Positions 44,301-58,081 of a stretch of DNA of 64,000 nucleotides are shown here, one piece after another (the stretch's first letter is position 1; each line of letters starts with the position of its first letter). The translations under genes were made by a program, and so were the position numbers. The stretch is from Alisma plantago-aquatica. Its lineage: Eukaryota > Streptophyta > Magnoliopsida > Alismatales > Alismataceae. The DNA is taken from the NCBI GenBank assembly GCA_963693085.1, contig OY856412.1:1406580694-1406644693 (forward strand). Reading direction: 5' to 3'. Under the pieces are notes generated by a model, which had not been told where the DNA came from, made no database searches, and was given only the letters and a program-made list of their open reading frames with translations.

Positions 44301-45993
44301 TAAATTATTATTATGACCAAATAACTACTACCTATGTATTTTTAGACATACTATATACTAGTAGTAGCTACTACATGTACTTAGCTTAAATTTGCAAGTT
44401 TTAGTATTTATAAAATCAAGCACTACCCCATAAGTATATGAGTGTGTGTAGTAATTTTGAGATCATCCAAGGGAGTAGGGTACTGTTAGGTGCAAGTGTG
44501 TTAGAGTTCAACAATCTAGATCGATTTATAAAAGTTGAGTTTGGTTTATTTCACTAATTAGCAACTTAAAGAAAGCTATGAGGATTAAACACTAAATGGA
44601 TTTAGTTTAGAATTTTAAAAGATCTCAGTCATAGGATTTTTCTCCCATACCAAACTCACACGTAACCACAAAATTAGCATGCTAATTAACTTGCAAAGGA
44701 GGTTGCTGTCATCACACATGTCCCGATGATATGAGACGTTATCAATTCAACATAGCACTCCGTGTTTGTGTCAAAATTTGAACAACCTTAGATCTTCAAT
44801 GTATCCCAACCACTCCAGTGGTTAAGGATTCATTTCCAAGAAAAGATATTCCCTACTTCTCTACACATCCTCCTGAAATGCATAAAGAAGCATAAAACAT
44901 GCATGTTTGACGACCAGACAAACATACAAGTAGTTCACACCGTAGAAACTCTTGGAGAAGCAAATTAACTAACATAAATTAAGATGTACAAGTTCACATG
45001 AGCAATGGCATGGGACCTACTCTCCCATGCCCAAGAAAAAGAGAACTACTTGTCCATAATAAAGAAACACATGAATATGCTACATATTTTAGAGTTTGAC
45101 ATGATTAGAGAAGGAAAGAGCAAGGAAAACCCAAAGAATGGAGAAGGGCAAGGTAGAACTTTGGTCGAAGGATGAAATACCATGCTTTTTGGTGCTTCTA
45201 CTTAGACAACCGTCTCTCCTGAGAGGTTTTGACAAAGTGGAGGAGCTCCTACTTCACTCCTTGAAGAAGAATGGAGGTTCTCTTATGAGAAACTACCTCT
45301 TCCTCCACAAAATTTCCTCCTCCTTGCTCTGGACTCTTATTTTGATGAAATGTGCTTCCAAATAATGAGATATAACCACCCCAAATGTGTGTCCTTGTAT
45401 TTTAAATGAGGTGCAGTTGTATGTGAACTTTGTAGAAACTAAAGGAGACACTATGTTTATAATGACAAACACACCGCGTTGCTACTTGTAGCTGTTGGAT
45501 GGAATTGCTTTTGTGAAGAGTGCACATCATGTCACCAAAAGACACATCGTGCAGATGCCGTTTGAGGTCGACCTGAGCAAATAATACACACAACATGTTG
45601 GCTTGATACAACAACCTCTGTCGATTTCTTAAATGAGTGGACACGCCAAGTTTAATGAAGAGCACAATGTGTCTCTACTTTGTCATTGAAGAGTAAGTTT
45701 TCTGGAATGATGCACGAAGTGTGTAAAACAACACATGTCGTGTCTCGTTCTGAAGCATCAAGGACTCGTATGGATCAATTGCAAATAATAGGGTGATCCA
45801 ACTAAGGTTGGATTCGGGTTGAATTAACCCCATTTTTTCATCTTTATTGTGTACCTATGATCATAACCATGAAACAAGTAAAACAACTAAAAAGGTGGTA
45901 AATCAAGTATGATTTAAGGAAAAATGAGGTACAAAATGGATTGAAAGTGTATACAAAAGTGGGTGAAAAGTCTGTATAAAATATGCACATCAA
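41354..45993. other. AT-rich non-coding plant DNA
   Basis: No ORF above about 90 codons and no recognised domain. At 41,846-41,856 CAAGTGGGAGA resembles the polypurine tract of Ty1/copia elements, so 41.7-42 kb may be an LTR scrap. The lower part (below 45,993) should hold the 3' LTR of the Athila-like element, but its far edge is not identifiable. Nothing else is seen. Confidence 0.5.
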
Positions 45994-48900
45994 ATCCCCC
46001 CTAAGCTTGAACTATTGCTTGTCCTCAAGAAAAAAGAACATGGAAACTAAAATGAAGAAATTTTGTTAAGATCATGTATCAATTTAAGAAATGGAAAATT
46101 TGTTTCAGGCCAATTCAACCATAAAAAAAATATTGCAAGTAGCCATTAGATCGCCTTAAACACTCAATATTTGAAGTTTTAGTTTGACAAAAGTGCAAAT
46201 ATCTAAATGGAAGAGTCAAATAAACAACATTTGATAGAATTTAGATGACAAAAACCAAATGAGAAGTGAGTATGCAACCTAATACTATTAATTATTAAAG
46301 AAGTAAGGAATAAAATCCAAATCAACCTAATAATCCGACAACAATCTCCTTTCCTTTAATTAAAAAATGAAGCAAGCATTTAAGCACTCGCCAGCTATTG
46401 TAGACTTATGCACACATGAAATGTCAGTTGGGGTTATTTATCCTCTTTTAAGACACAACACCTAACCATCACATCCAGATTGGACTTACACTAGGCTAGC
46501 ATGCAACGTGGGTGGTTTTGCCATCCTTTATAGGGATGAATACAAGAATTAAACCAAAATGATCAAGAATGAGTTGGAATCTACTTTAGAACCAAGGGGG
46601 CTTAAACAAAAAACGTTTACCCCCAAGCATAGAAGAGTCGGCTTGATTGTTCAGTTAATAGGATTTAAGTCATTTATTAAAAATTTTCATTGGGAGTTGG
46701 TTGAAACCACATTAAAAATTTGATAAAGTCGTCTAGAATTCTAAATAAGGTTGTGAAGTTGATTGGTCCAAGAAGATTTTTTTCCATTACATGTATTATT
46801 CTGGCAAGAATGTGAAAGGTGAACATACAACTAAAAGTAATAAATCAAGATGAAACAAGAGTTGTTGGAAAAAGGTTCCATTTAAATGATGCATGATTTG
46901 ATTTTCTTCATTCAAATTATGTTTTGATACAAGATGGGACAAATTGTTCAATCAAAGAACGGATTTCAATCCAAACACAAGGAATATGCCTCAGATCATA
47001 TTGTATTTTTTTGCAAACAAGAACATAAACTACAACAAAAGAAAGAAACAAAATGATGAAAGGGAAGCTAAAACTACACTACCACTCAGTTGCTTCCTCC
47101 TAAGCTTGAAATATACAATGCTTGCACTGCATCAAGCAAACTCAAGTTGGTAGGAACCATGTACTTACCACAGAGAATCAAGAAGAGGGGCCAGCATCCT
47201 CATGACCAGCTGGGAAATGCTAGCTCAGAAGATCATTGTCATCGGGAATCTCTATAGGGGTCTGCTTTGGTTGCGGTGGAGGTGGGGTGGAGGCATGGTG
47301 AAGTGGCCTTGGAAAATATGCCACATGTCCATCCTCTGCATCATGTCATGCGTGACAGAATATTGTTGGCTCATCAGGTGTAAATGGCTATCATGTTGAT
47401 CAAATCTCTATTGGACGTAGCCGTATATGTGTTGCACATTGGGCATGGCCCACCTATACTCTATTTGTGTACCGGTGAAGGGGGGCGGTGACGCGGTAGT
47501 AGCTTTAGTGAGTGCATCCTCATGGTGATTAGAATTAGAGAGATCAAACTTCTAATTGTCTTTATTTGTCAAAGTTACATCCTCTAATAAGGAAGTTCAA
47601 TGAATTAGTCATTATCAAATAATTGTTTGGATTTGGTATCATCATTGGTAAGACAAACAATTAAACCAGAGGAAACAAGCAACCATATGTCAAATGTGTT
47701 CTTTCTAGGAGTGGCCTCCAGACCCATAAATCAACAGTGACATTACAGGCGATGTGGGCGATCAAACTCCGAATCATGATATCGTCTGACGTCTTCTTCT
47801 TGAATTCAAAGAACCTAGTGAGAATGAAGTACCATGTATTGCTTTTGAAATCATTTACCATTGCCCATAGAAAGAAAAGGTCCATCTTTCTGCATACCCC
47901 TTGGGTTTCCTTTTTTGCAAAATCCCCCTATGATAAGAAGGTGATGGACATAGTGGAATATGGGATTATGATTGTGAGTTGCCCCGTCCTACTTTGCTTC
48001 ATGGATGTTATCATCTTTTATTTCTCTCTAGAAAGAATCACTGTAAAATTGCAGAGGATAAGATAAACCACCCCCATAGTGGCATTTCAATGCCTCACAA
48101 AATTGTTTAAAGGTCAAATTGTAGTTTTGAACCAAAAGACGGAAAAATATGATAGAAAATGAGTCATGAGGCTTTTTAAGGTCAGTCTCAACCTCTGTCT
48201 AATCAAAAATTCATAGGTAAGCCTAGGGTAAGTTTGGCTCACCGTGCAACAAGTATACCTGAGTTTAAGCTCCTCTAGAAAACACATGACCTCATCTTTG
48301 AATCACAGTGCCTCCATTGTTTCCTCGCAAGAGAAGCACGTAGGGAGGACCCTATGAGTGATCCACATTTGGTAAGTGGCATCCTCTACCTCTGAGACTC
48401 AAAATTGAGTAGTGGAGACACAGTTGGGGACTAAGGAAGAGCTCTCCCTCCATTGGTGTTTTGAGGATTGCTTTATTGGTGCCATTTATTCTTCTCTGAG
48501 TTTCTGGAATAGGGGATATGTCATGTTGAAGGAAGGATGCAACATGTATTCCATGTTTGTGAAAGCTGATTCTGAATGCAGGACATGGCATGTTTAGTAA
48601 GACACATGACGTGTGTTCTATGAAGAAGGTGATTTTCATGTCAAGGATGGAAGAGGATTCACAATGTGTAGGCTTCGATCACGCAATGGCATCTGTGTTG
48701 AAGGTGAACTCTAGGTCAAGGATGACCTAGATCGAGTGAAGGAAAGGGGCAGAACTTGCTGACTTTGTTACAATGGTGGTGTGGATGGTGGAGGAACATG
48801 AATGGTCTAGGCTGCTCTGGTGGCTGAGAGGTGTTGCACGGTGGGGATCAGTGGTGTGATTGGAGTTGGAGGCAGATAGGCTCTTAGATCTAGATATGAC

Positions 48901-49674
48901 CTCAGCAGATAGAGAAAAGGGCATCATTGAGTGGATCTAGAGTGGACGGAGATGGTGACAAATGGTGTTGCAAGAGGCTCCTCGCGTGGAGGTCAGAGAG
49001 GCTGGGGAGTGAAAACCGAAGGTGGACACAGTTGCTGGGTCTTGCATGTAGCATGAGTTGTTGTAGAAAATGAGGATGGAGGTTTTGAACTTGTGGATAA
49101 AAACCCTAATTCTATCCCACAAACATGGCTTATGCTTTGAAATACACGACATGTACTAATGCACATGTCAATTTCCCTTTTTATTTTTGTCTTGCTTGGT
49201 TGGGACATATTTTGTCTAATATAATGCACGTCGTGTTTGCTTCTAGTAGACTCCAGTGACAACTTCCTCTGGTAACGCTTTTCGTGTGCAAACTTATACA
49301 TGTTGTGTGTGCTTTCAGTGAACTCCTTGACATCTTTGAGCTGATGAGCACATGCTGTGTGGCAATTTATACACATTGTGTGGCTTCCCAACAACTAGCT
49401 TCTAGAATGATACACGTTGTCTAAATATCGACATGATGTGTAATCTAGAGATCAACATGGGTTGATATCTTGTGAGTGGAGAAACGTCATGTACTTTTTT
49501 TGACATGGCGTGTTTGGCAGAATATCTACAAAACTTGACCCTTCTTTCTCAGCACCTGCAATGATGATTATATATGCTCATAAAGGTCTAGATTATTACA
49601 TTCATCCATGAAAAATTTATTTTTGAAAAGGAAAACTTCTTGAGCTAGTAAAGAAATCTATCCTAAATGTGGGG
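45994..49674 (-). mobile_element. 3' non-coding region of Athila-like Ty3/gypsy element
   Basis: On the minus strand, about 45,985-46,035 reads CTTGAGGACAAGCAATAG, then AAGCTTAGGGGGGATT and TGATGTG. That is the polypurine tract and LTR start arrangement typical of Athila/Tat elements. Between it and the integrase end there are 3.7 kb without a recognisable frame; a second AAGCTTAGGAGG-type purine run occurs near 47,095. No env-like domain is seen. Small ORFs here look random. Confidence 0.55.
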
Positions 49675-49943
49675 TCAACTCCCACAAGGTCCTCCATTTA
49701 AAGTTTGGAGTGAGACTTTAGACAGCAACATCAAACATCTGAGAGGGAGTAGGAGGCTCTGTGGTCTATCTTCTCTCCCACAATGTATAATTTGTAGTGT
49801 TGGCCATTGACTTTGAATGAGGCTTCTTTTCCATGTAGCTCCATTGTTCCATAGAGGTAAACCTTCAACACTAAGAAGTGTCCATACCATTTAGGACACA
49901 ACTTTCTAGGGGAAAAATTGAGCTTGGAATCAAATAATAGCAC
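49675..49943 (-). pseudogene. Athila-like integrase C-terminal part
   Basis: Minus-strand frames read SKLNFSPRKLCPKWYGHFLVLK, then YGTMELHG and SFKVNGQHYKLY, the small barrel region at the end of Ty3/gypsy integrases. Frame changes occur towards 49,675. Confidence 0.75.
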
Positions 49944-50046
49944 GAGATGTCTTTCTTTAAAATCTTTGGTACATATCCTTTTATCATTCCATCTCTTTGT
50001 TTTCTCTTACATATTGGCTTTTTCTTATGCATCCAATCTCATCTCC

Positions 50047-50635
50047 TCAAGTTCTTGAGAGTTGTAGCAGCCTTCTTTCTCCTACTTTCTTCATATCATA
50101 GTTGAGAAACTTAATTGCCAACAATGTTGTATGCTCAAGTTCTATAGGTAGATGACATGATTTTCCATAGAACATCTTGTATGGAGTCATACCGATAGAT
50201 TTTTTATAAGCTATCCTATAAGCCCGCAATGTGTCATCTGATTTCAATGTCCAAATTGTTCTTGAGTTAGAAACTATCTTCTCTAGTATTTCCTTCAATT
50301 GTCTATTTGAAATCTCAACTTGCCCATATGTTTGTGGATGGTATGATGTAGACATCTTATACTTGATGCCATATTTTGCTCAGCAGATTGCTAAAATTCC
50401 TCTCATTGAAATGACTTCCTCCATATGAGATGACTACTCTTGGAACCCCAAATTTTAGAAAAATGATCTTTTGGAATAGCTTCATTGCTGATTTTGCATC
50501 TGGAGATTGAGTGGGAATAGCCTCTACCCACTTTGATACATAGTCACATGCCACTAGAATGAACTTGTATCTACATGAGGAGGGAAAAGATCCCATGTAG
50601 TTTATGCCTCCATACATCAAAAATTTCAATCTCAA
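50047..50635 (-). pseudogene. Athila-like integrase core
   Basis: The minus strand shows FILVACDYVSKWVEAIP (first catalytic Asp), FGVPRVVISYGGSHF (usual SDGG changed to SYGG), YHPQTYGQVEISNRQLKEIL (catalytic Glu), then RIAYKKSIGMTPYKMFYGKSCHLPIELEH. A stop at 50,357 separates the two halves. The order and the CHLPVELEH-like end are typical of the Athila lineage. Confidence 0.85.
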
Positions 50636-51110
50636 GAATGGAGTTCAGTGGCATCTCATACTTCTTTGAAATCCCTCATGATCTTTGACATTTATAACAA
50701 GCTTTAACAACTGCATGTACATCACATAATAGGGTTGGATAATAAAACTTCTTGTAGAATCTTAGTTGAAGTCTTATCTCCTCCAAAATGTCCTCCTTAA
50801 GGAGAGGAATGACATTCTGAAATCACACTTGGGATATCCTCATCGGTAATACATCTCCTAATCAGCCCACATGCACATTGCTTGAATTGTAGGGGATCAT
50901 CCCACTAGTAAAATTTGACACCGTAAAGGAACTTCTTTTTCCGTTGATAGGTGACATTAGGAGGAAGGCATCTGGTGGCTAGATTAGTTTGCAAAATTGA
51001 CAAACCATGGTATCACAAGTGAATTTACTACATACAACTTCTCAATGGGTAGATTGTCATCAATAGGAACCTTGTCTTCGTATTTGTGGAGAGGCATGAA
51101 AGGTGACCAA

Positions 51111-51635
51111 CTACATTGTTTTTTGTCCCCTTTTTGTCTTTAATTTCCAAATCAAACTCATGTAATAATAGTATCCAATGGATAAGATGGGTTTGGCATC
51201 CTTCTTTCTCATGAGATATCTAATTGCAGCATGGTCTGTATACATGATCACCTTGGACCCCATAAGATATTGTCGGAAATTATCAAAAGTATAGACTATG
51301 GAGAGCATCTTCTTTTCTGTAGTGGCATAATTGATTTGAGAACCAACTAAGGTCTTGATTGCATAATGAATAACATGGAGCTGATTGTCCCCCCTTTTAC
51401 CTAAGACTGTCCCTATGGTGTAATCACTGGCATCAGACATCATTTCAAAAGGAGCATTCCAGTCTAATGGTTGAATGATGGTGACTGAGATAAGAGGATC
51501 CTTTAAAATCTGGAAGGATGTTTTGCGATCTTCATTGAATATGAATTCAACATAGTTATCTAATAAGGAGCAGAGAGGCTTTGCAATTTTTAAAAAGTCT
51601 TCAATGAATCTTCTATAGAACCCTACATATCCCAA
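51111..51635 (-). pseudogene. Athila-like RT thumb and RNase H
   Basis: Reads [18 protein letters not shown], then the RNase [35 protein letters not shown] and [11 protein letters not shown]. The frame is cut by stops at both ends. Follows the RT palm at 51.9 kb. Confidence 0.85.
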
Positions 51636-51992
51636 AGATCTTTGAACTTATTTCACTGATGTTGGAGTTGACATATTCTCAATAGCTTCAACCTTTGCTT
51701 TATCAACCTCAATCCTTTTCTTGGAATGACGTGACCGAGTACAACCCTAGATTGTACCATAAAATGGCACTTCTCCAAGTGAGCAAAAGGTTGACCTATT
51801 TACATCATTACAAAATTTTAGTTAAATTAAACAAGAAATCATCAAAGCAATTGTCATAAACACTATAATTATCCATAAAAATTCCATAATCTCTGTGAAA
51901 TCAGAAAATATGGCCATCATGCATCTTTGGAAAGTAGCAGGTGCATTACATAACCTAAAAGGCATTTTCCTATAAGCATATGTCCCATAAAA

Positions 51993-52538
51993 TCATGTGA
52001 ATGTTGTTTTTTCTTGATCAGGCAGATATATAGGAATCTGAAATAATCTAGAATACCCATCTAAATAGCAACTATAAGGGTCATTAGCAAGACTCTCCAA
52101 CATTAAGTTGATGAAAGGCACATGGAAATGGTCTTTGCTTGTGGCTTTATTTAGTTTTCTATAATCAATACACATTTTCCACCTAGATACTACCCTTGTT
52201 TGAATCAATTCATTATTATCTCCTTTCATTATAGTGGTTCCTCCCTTTTTAGGTACAACATGTATAACACTTACCCATGGGCTATCATTGATAGGATCTA
52301 TTATCCTTGCATCTTTCAACTTAAAGATTTCCTTCTTAATAACTTCCATCATGTTTTGATTTAACCTTCTTGGTGGTTCTATGCATTGGTTAGCATCTTC
52401 TTCTATGGCTATGTGATGCATAAAAATTGAAGGGTTGATTCTGTTAAGATCATCAATGGAGTAGCCTATCACATCTTTGTACAATCTAAGTTCTTTCAAC
52501 AACTTGCCTTCATGTTCTTGATTCATGTTCGTGTCCAA
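51993..52538 (-). pseudogene. Athila-like reverse transcriptase fingers/palm
   Basis: Open 181 codons: IEEDANQCIEPPRRLNQNM, WVSVIHVVPKKGG, RWKMCIDYRKLNKAT, HFHVPFINLMLE, CYLDGYSRLFQIPI, DQEKTTFT. Beyond a stop the catalytic box reads FMDN at 51,868-51,879 instead of F/YxDD. Gag upstream is not recognisable. Confidence 0.85.
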
Positions 52539-52570
52539 GAAAGCATACCTTAGCCCTGGTTTGGAAAGGT

Positions 52571-53160
52571 TTAAGTTCTACCTTTTTTTTCTGGTGTAGT
52601 GTTGGTGTCACTTGCCTCCTTTTCAGTTGATACTTCATTTAATGATGAGTTTGATGCAGCTTCAAAACTTTCTTCATTGAGATCAATCATTGAGTCTTCT
52701 TTGTCTTCTTTACCTTCAAGATCATCAAGAGCTTGTTCAAGATTGGTCTTGTCTTCCTTTAGCAAAGTATCAATGCTATCTATCAAACAGAGATATTCTT
52801 TAGTGCTAGGTGTCTTCATAGCATCATAGATATAAAATAATAGGGCTTATTCTCCAACTCGAACAGTTAGTTTCCCATCCCTTACATCTACAATGCATTT
52901 TTCAACCTTGAGAAATGGTCTCCCAAAAAGGATTGGATTTGTTGAATCTTCATGCATGTCTAGGACTACAAAGTCACAAGGAATGTAGAACTTTCATGTT
53001 TGCACAAGAATGTCTTCAACAATCCCTCTAGGATATTTAATTGAAAGATCAGCTAATTGTATCAACTTGGAGGTTGGTTTCAAATCTCCAAATCTAACTT
53101 TTGCCATAGGGAAAAGGGAATCAAGCTAATGCTCGCACCAAGGTTATTACTATGTCAGTT
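52571..53160 (-). pseudogene. Athila-like protease region and linker
   Basis: The minus strand gives NLGASISLIPFSLWQK (53,138-53,146 encodes NLG where D-L/S/T-G is expected), LIQLADLSIKYPRGIVEDILV, then IPCDFVVLDMHEDS and ILFGRPFL. An acidic linker follows (52,571-52,819). The catalytic Asp is Asn, and stops interrupt the frame. Confidence 0.75.
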
Positions 53161-53917
53161 TAAGATTCAAGACCAATATTGTACACCCAAACACCATCCA
53201 TGTAGTGATTATACTAATTTTTATACATAGCATCCATGTACGGGAAAGAAAATCCATGTAAGCAATAACAAAATGGATGGGAAAGAGCAGGTTGCTAGAC
53301 AAAACTCATCTTTGCTCAAGTGGGAGAGAAATTTTATATATATATCTATAGACTCTATCTATAGCGAGTATTTCCTTTTCTTTCAGAGGTGCTCAAATCG
53401 TCCCAAATGAAACCTTCGGTTCCTTTCATTTCTTCTCTCCCTCTCTGGTGTTGTGCAATGGAATACGACTACCCCTCTACTCTGGCCTAACTCCCCTCAG
53501 GTCATAGGAGTCACTTATGGTACAAAATAATGTCCACCATTGGATTAGATTGCCATCTTCATATTTACCAAATCAGGTAGACTTGGTAGTACCAACTTAG
53601 TAGTCGATATTACTGAGATCCTAGGGTAGCTGCAACTCTTGACAACATCAGTACTATCGACTTGTCTCGATAGCACTGAGTCTTCAGGTCACCCAAGCAT
53701 TGTCTTACTGACGCCATCTTGGTAGTGTTGAGTTTGTGAACTCGGTAGTACTGACTTTTTGCGACTCATCCTTGTGCTTCACTGACATGATTTCGGTACT
53801 ACTAACTTTGAGTGTCAATAACATCGAGTTTGTGTGAGTCTTTTCTAGGCAAGTACTGATGCAAATTCGGTACCACTAAATTTTGGTGTTGGTAGTATTG
53901 ACTATGTGAAGTTCAAT
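53161..53917. other. Non-coding, degenerate GGTAGTACTGA-type repeats
   Basis: From about 53,540 to 53,905 variants of GGTAGTACTGA / CGGTACTACTAA recur irregularly. No gene seen. The Athila gag region expected here is absent, so the element is truncated. Confidence 0.5.
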
Positions 53918-56003
53918 TGTAACGACCCCGCCTCCCAGTAACCCCCAATCAAGGGAGACCAAAAGGTCAGATACACTATCCCAATAATTCAAGATCCATG
54001 GTTTGACATTTAATCAAAAATAATTATCAAATTCAACTATTACTAAACTAAAAAGCTAGAATAAAATAAATCTTTTTTCATACCTTGTAAAATTCGGATC
54101 TAGACTTCTATCCACAGAAAAAGTCTAACTAACTAATCCTCCTTGAATAGATTAATTGTATATTCACAATATTTTGATCTACTATTTGTCCATTTTTAGA
54201 ATTGTACCGAAAACACCAACAAACAAAACGTCGGTCAGTATATTTCTATATTGGTATGTGGGGGGACAATCACAATTTCACAAATATCTTCTAACAATCT
54301 AATTAAAGAAAATATTTGATTAACAATCCAAATTACACTTTTAATGTGACTTCTCAACCACTTTTGCCCTAAACCCTGGGTTACCCTCTCTTAGGGTTTT
54401 GTCCTTGCAAGGGACATAAGGCCACCTTATCCATCATGAGCTTGGTACCTGGGGCCACCTCTCGAGATTCCCAATGGTCTTCCCTCTAGGGCTTGACCAA
54501 ATCAGACCTTCCCTCTGGGGCTTGGTCTTGCAACATACATCAGGGTGGCATGTAGGTTTGAGAAACACATTCATATTTAATTTTGATACTCATAGGGACT
54601 TTATAGGATTGTATAATTGAACATACAATAGTTTAGGTAGCAATCCACCGAGAAACATCCGGGAAACACCGTGAAACTAAAGGCAATTATTCATAAAGTA
54701 ACCACATACCTGCTTTGGAGATCTCATAGAAGCAATAAATTCAAATCCAACTAGATGCCCAATCAAGCATGCCAATCAATCAATCAAGCAAACATTGGTC
54801 CTGAAAACATGTGTAACACCTAGTTGTTATCATCACATCCCAAACAACTCTTTATTGCCTTGGGACACCTTTCCACAGCTTCTAGATCTCATTAGGATTC
54901 AATAAGGTTTCTTAGATCAATTTCTCAAACTTTATCCTGTTTAGGTCAACAAACCCTAAAATAGCTTTTCTACTTATAAAAACCCTAATTTCTCAAACTA
55001 TCCACATTAAGGATCTTTTATACTCATATTGGCTTAGAACCATCATATCTCTATTTTATTCATGGATTCGAACAATTAAAACTATTAAAAGTCATCATCA
55101 CCTAAATTAGGGTTTCTAAGCCCATTAATGCATATTCATGTACATGAAACCCTAAATTAAACCAATTTTTCAAAAAGATCATCTTTTAGACCTAATTCTC
55201 TCTTTTATTAACAACAAATTAATACTTTCTCAAAATACTCCAAGAACGTTATGCGATCTAATTATCATCAAATTTTAGGGTTTTTCATTAATAAAACCAT
55301 TAAAGATGACAACTTTATACACCTTTTAAATTTCAAGCATATTTAGGCCTCACTTATATTTTTATTGTACTCCTTGCATTTTTTAGATCCACTTTCATAT
55401 ATAATATGTCTTAATCCAAGCTACAAATAATTAGTTACAATTTTCGCAAGATTCATTGCCTTTGGACCAGTAGAATGTCACCATGTCAGCATTGCGACTT
55501 CTCTCTTCTCTTTTCCATGCGGACCTCAGCCAGCCAATGGGCTTCGGCCTTGTCAGCAATCTGCCTCAAGAGGATGAAGGGCCAAATTCAAAAGGAAAAG
55601 GATGCTATTGCCCCTCCGTCGGTCTCAAGGTTATCGTAAGCGCTCATGGGCATTTTCGTCATTCCATTCTTTCTTATCTTCCTCCTCCTGACTCCGCGAA
55701 TCTACGAACAGGAGCTCCACGGGTCCAGGCCATGGTCAACCCATAGGTTGACCCAGAGCTATAGGGCGTCGGAGAGTCGTCCAAGATGCAGATTGTAGCA
55801 CCGGCCCTCTCCGAACTCACTGGAGGTTTTAATTCCTTTGGAGTCGGCTCGTATTGGGAGAGCAAGATGAAACCGTGCCGGCAGAAATAGAGAAGAAAGG
55901 AAGAAGAATAGGGCTTGTGGGGATGGAAATGGATCATGGTTTTGAAGCCATCAATTCGACGAAATCTCATGATCATTGGTTCGCCTTGGAATTGAATGAG
56001 TAG

Positions 56004-56006
<3 letters not shown>

Positions 56007-56041
<35 letters not shown>
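56007..56041. repeat. (TA)n microsatellite
   Basis: About 17 TA units directly before the first MITE-like element. Confidence 0.95.
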
Positions 56042-56044
<3 letters not shown>

Positions 56045-56046
56045 AA

Positions 56047-56428
56047 GCTAGAATACACTCGAGTGTATCTGGAGCGGAATACACTCAAGTAGTTTTTCAT
56101 GATGCAATATTTTTTTTGAAAATCTAAACCATTGATCTTCTTAAACATATTGTGAACAACTCATACGCAAAATTTGAGCACATTTGGATATGTATAGCTC
56201 ATGTTATGAAGATCGCAAAAGTTATGCATTTCAAATTAGTTTCGCGCGTCGATTTTGTTGCCCTTGGATGAGTGACTTACACTCATCCAAATGGGCTCAA
56301 AATTTGTATGTAGCCTAGTTATAGTATGACGGTGAAGATCAATAGTTTACATTTTGCAAAAAATAGTCTAGATATGCAAACACACTTGAGTGTATTTGTG
56401 CGATCCGTACACTCGAGTGTATTCTAGC
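56047..56428 (+). mobile_element. MITE-like element, copy 1
   Basis: 382 bp with terminal inverted repeats GCTAGAATACACTCGAGTGT and the mirror ACACTCGAGTGTATTCTAGC; each terminus contains the inner palindrome ACACTCGAGTGT. No coding capacity. Inserted between (TA)n and (CT)n. Confidence 0.75.
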
Positions 56429-56429
56429 G

Positions 56430-56909
<480 letters not shown>

Positions 56910-56913
56910 CTAA

Positions 56914-56932
56914 CTCTCTCTCTCTCTCTCTA

Positions 56933-57015
<83 letters not shown>
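56914..57015. repeat. (CT)n(TA)n microsatellite
   Basis: CT run to about 56,932 then about 40 TA units; bounds the second MITE copy. Confidence 0.95.
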
Positions 57016-57019
<4 letters not shown>

Positions 57020-58063
57020 AGGGTCAACATGTAGCCGTCTAGGAACTATGAATTGGGCGCATCTCCTAGAGATTCCAAAACTAGGTAAAACCTAGGGTAG
57101 GTGGGTGTGTTTCTTGCTCCCGAAAATCATTGGCCCACTTTCTAAGTATTCCCACCCATCCTTTTGCGATAAATCTAATTTGGAAAACTTGATCGTACTG
57201 CTCCCCTTTCCTATTCTGTCTAGGGTAGATGGTGACTGAGTCACCCTTGGATCTTGATCCAGTGGCCAACGTGCCACAAGAAGAATAAAGGGAACCGGGT
57301 CCCTAGTTTCCCAAATCAAATTAAATTGTGTCACACAATGCATATGCCATATTCCTCCTCACTTTTGGAGATATTACCAAAAAACATAACTGCCAAACCA
57401 TAAGTCCAAATAATCCCAAATTTTAGAGGAAATTCCATAATGACTTAATCCACTTGTTTACCGAATTTGGGACTCAAACTCGAAAGTATGAGGGAGTTTT
57501 CTTCATATGAAAGGTACCTATGAATAAGACATATTTTAAGCATATTTTCTCTCTTTTAATCTTTTATTTTCTTTATTTGGATTCATTTTACTATTAGAAA
57601 CCATGTGGAGTCGAAATCTCATTCATAATGATTTCATTACCCATATTTCCACATATTTCTTATATTTTTGTCATGATCTCAACTTTCCTTCTTAATAATG
57701 CTTTATTTGATTTTATCTCTTTCTTCACCTATTATCTTTGCAACTTGGACCCCTTGGAACCCAATAAATCCTAAATATATGAATTCCCTCCTTGAAGGAT
57801 AGTTCTTAGCCTTCTAGATGCTTCCACATCTTTCTTTTCTCATTATCTTATTTATTCTTCTACTAATTGATTCCTTTTCCTTTTTATTTCTTTTTTCTTG
57901 TTATTGGGCCCAATAGCCAACAAGGCCCACGAAATCAAACATACAAGGCTATTTATCAAAGGAATCCATTTAAGGAACATAAATCACACAATTACACAAT
58001 CATACATTTATTGGGAAAATTGCATTTCCAACCAAAAGAACCCAAAAATTTGGGGTTGTAACA

Positions 58064-58081
58064 TCCTTCCCCTTTTATAGG
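58064..58081 (-). other. Polypurine tract of chromovirus
   Basis: Minus strand CCTATAAAAGGGGAAGGA immediately before the LTR start TGTTACAACC; primer for plus-strand DNA synthesis in Ty3/gypsy elements. Confidence 0.75.

Noticed and set aside
45138..49394. Scattered ORFs of 60-133 codons
   Set aside because: No recognisable domain, atypical composition and a position inside the 3' non-coding part of a retrotransposon.
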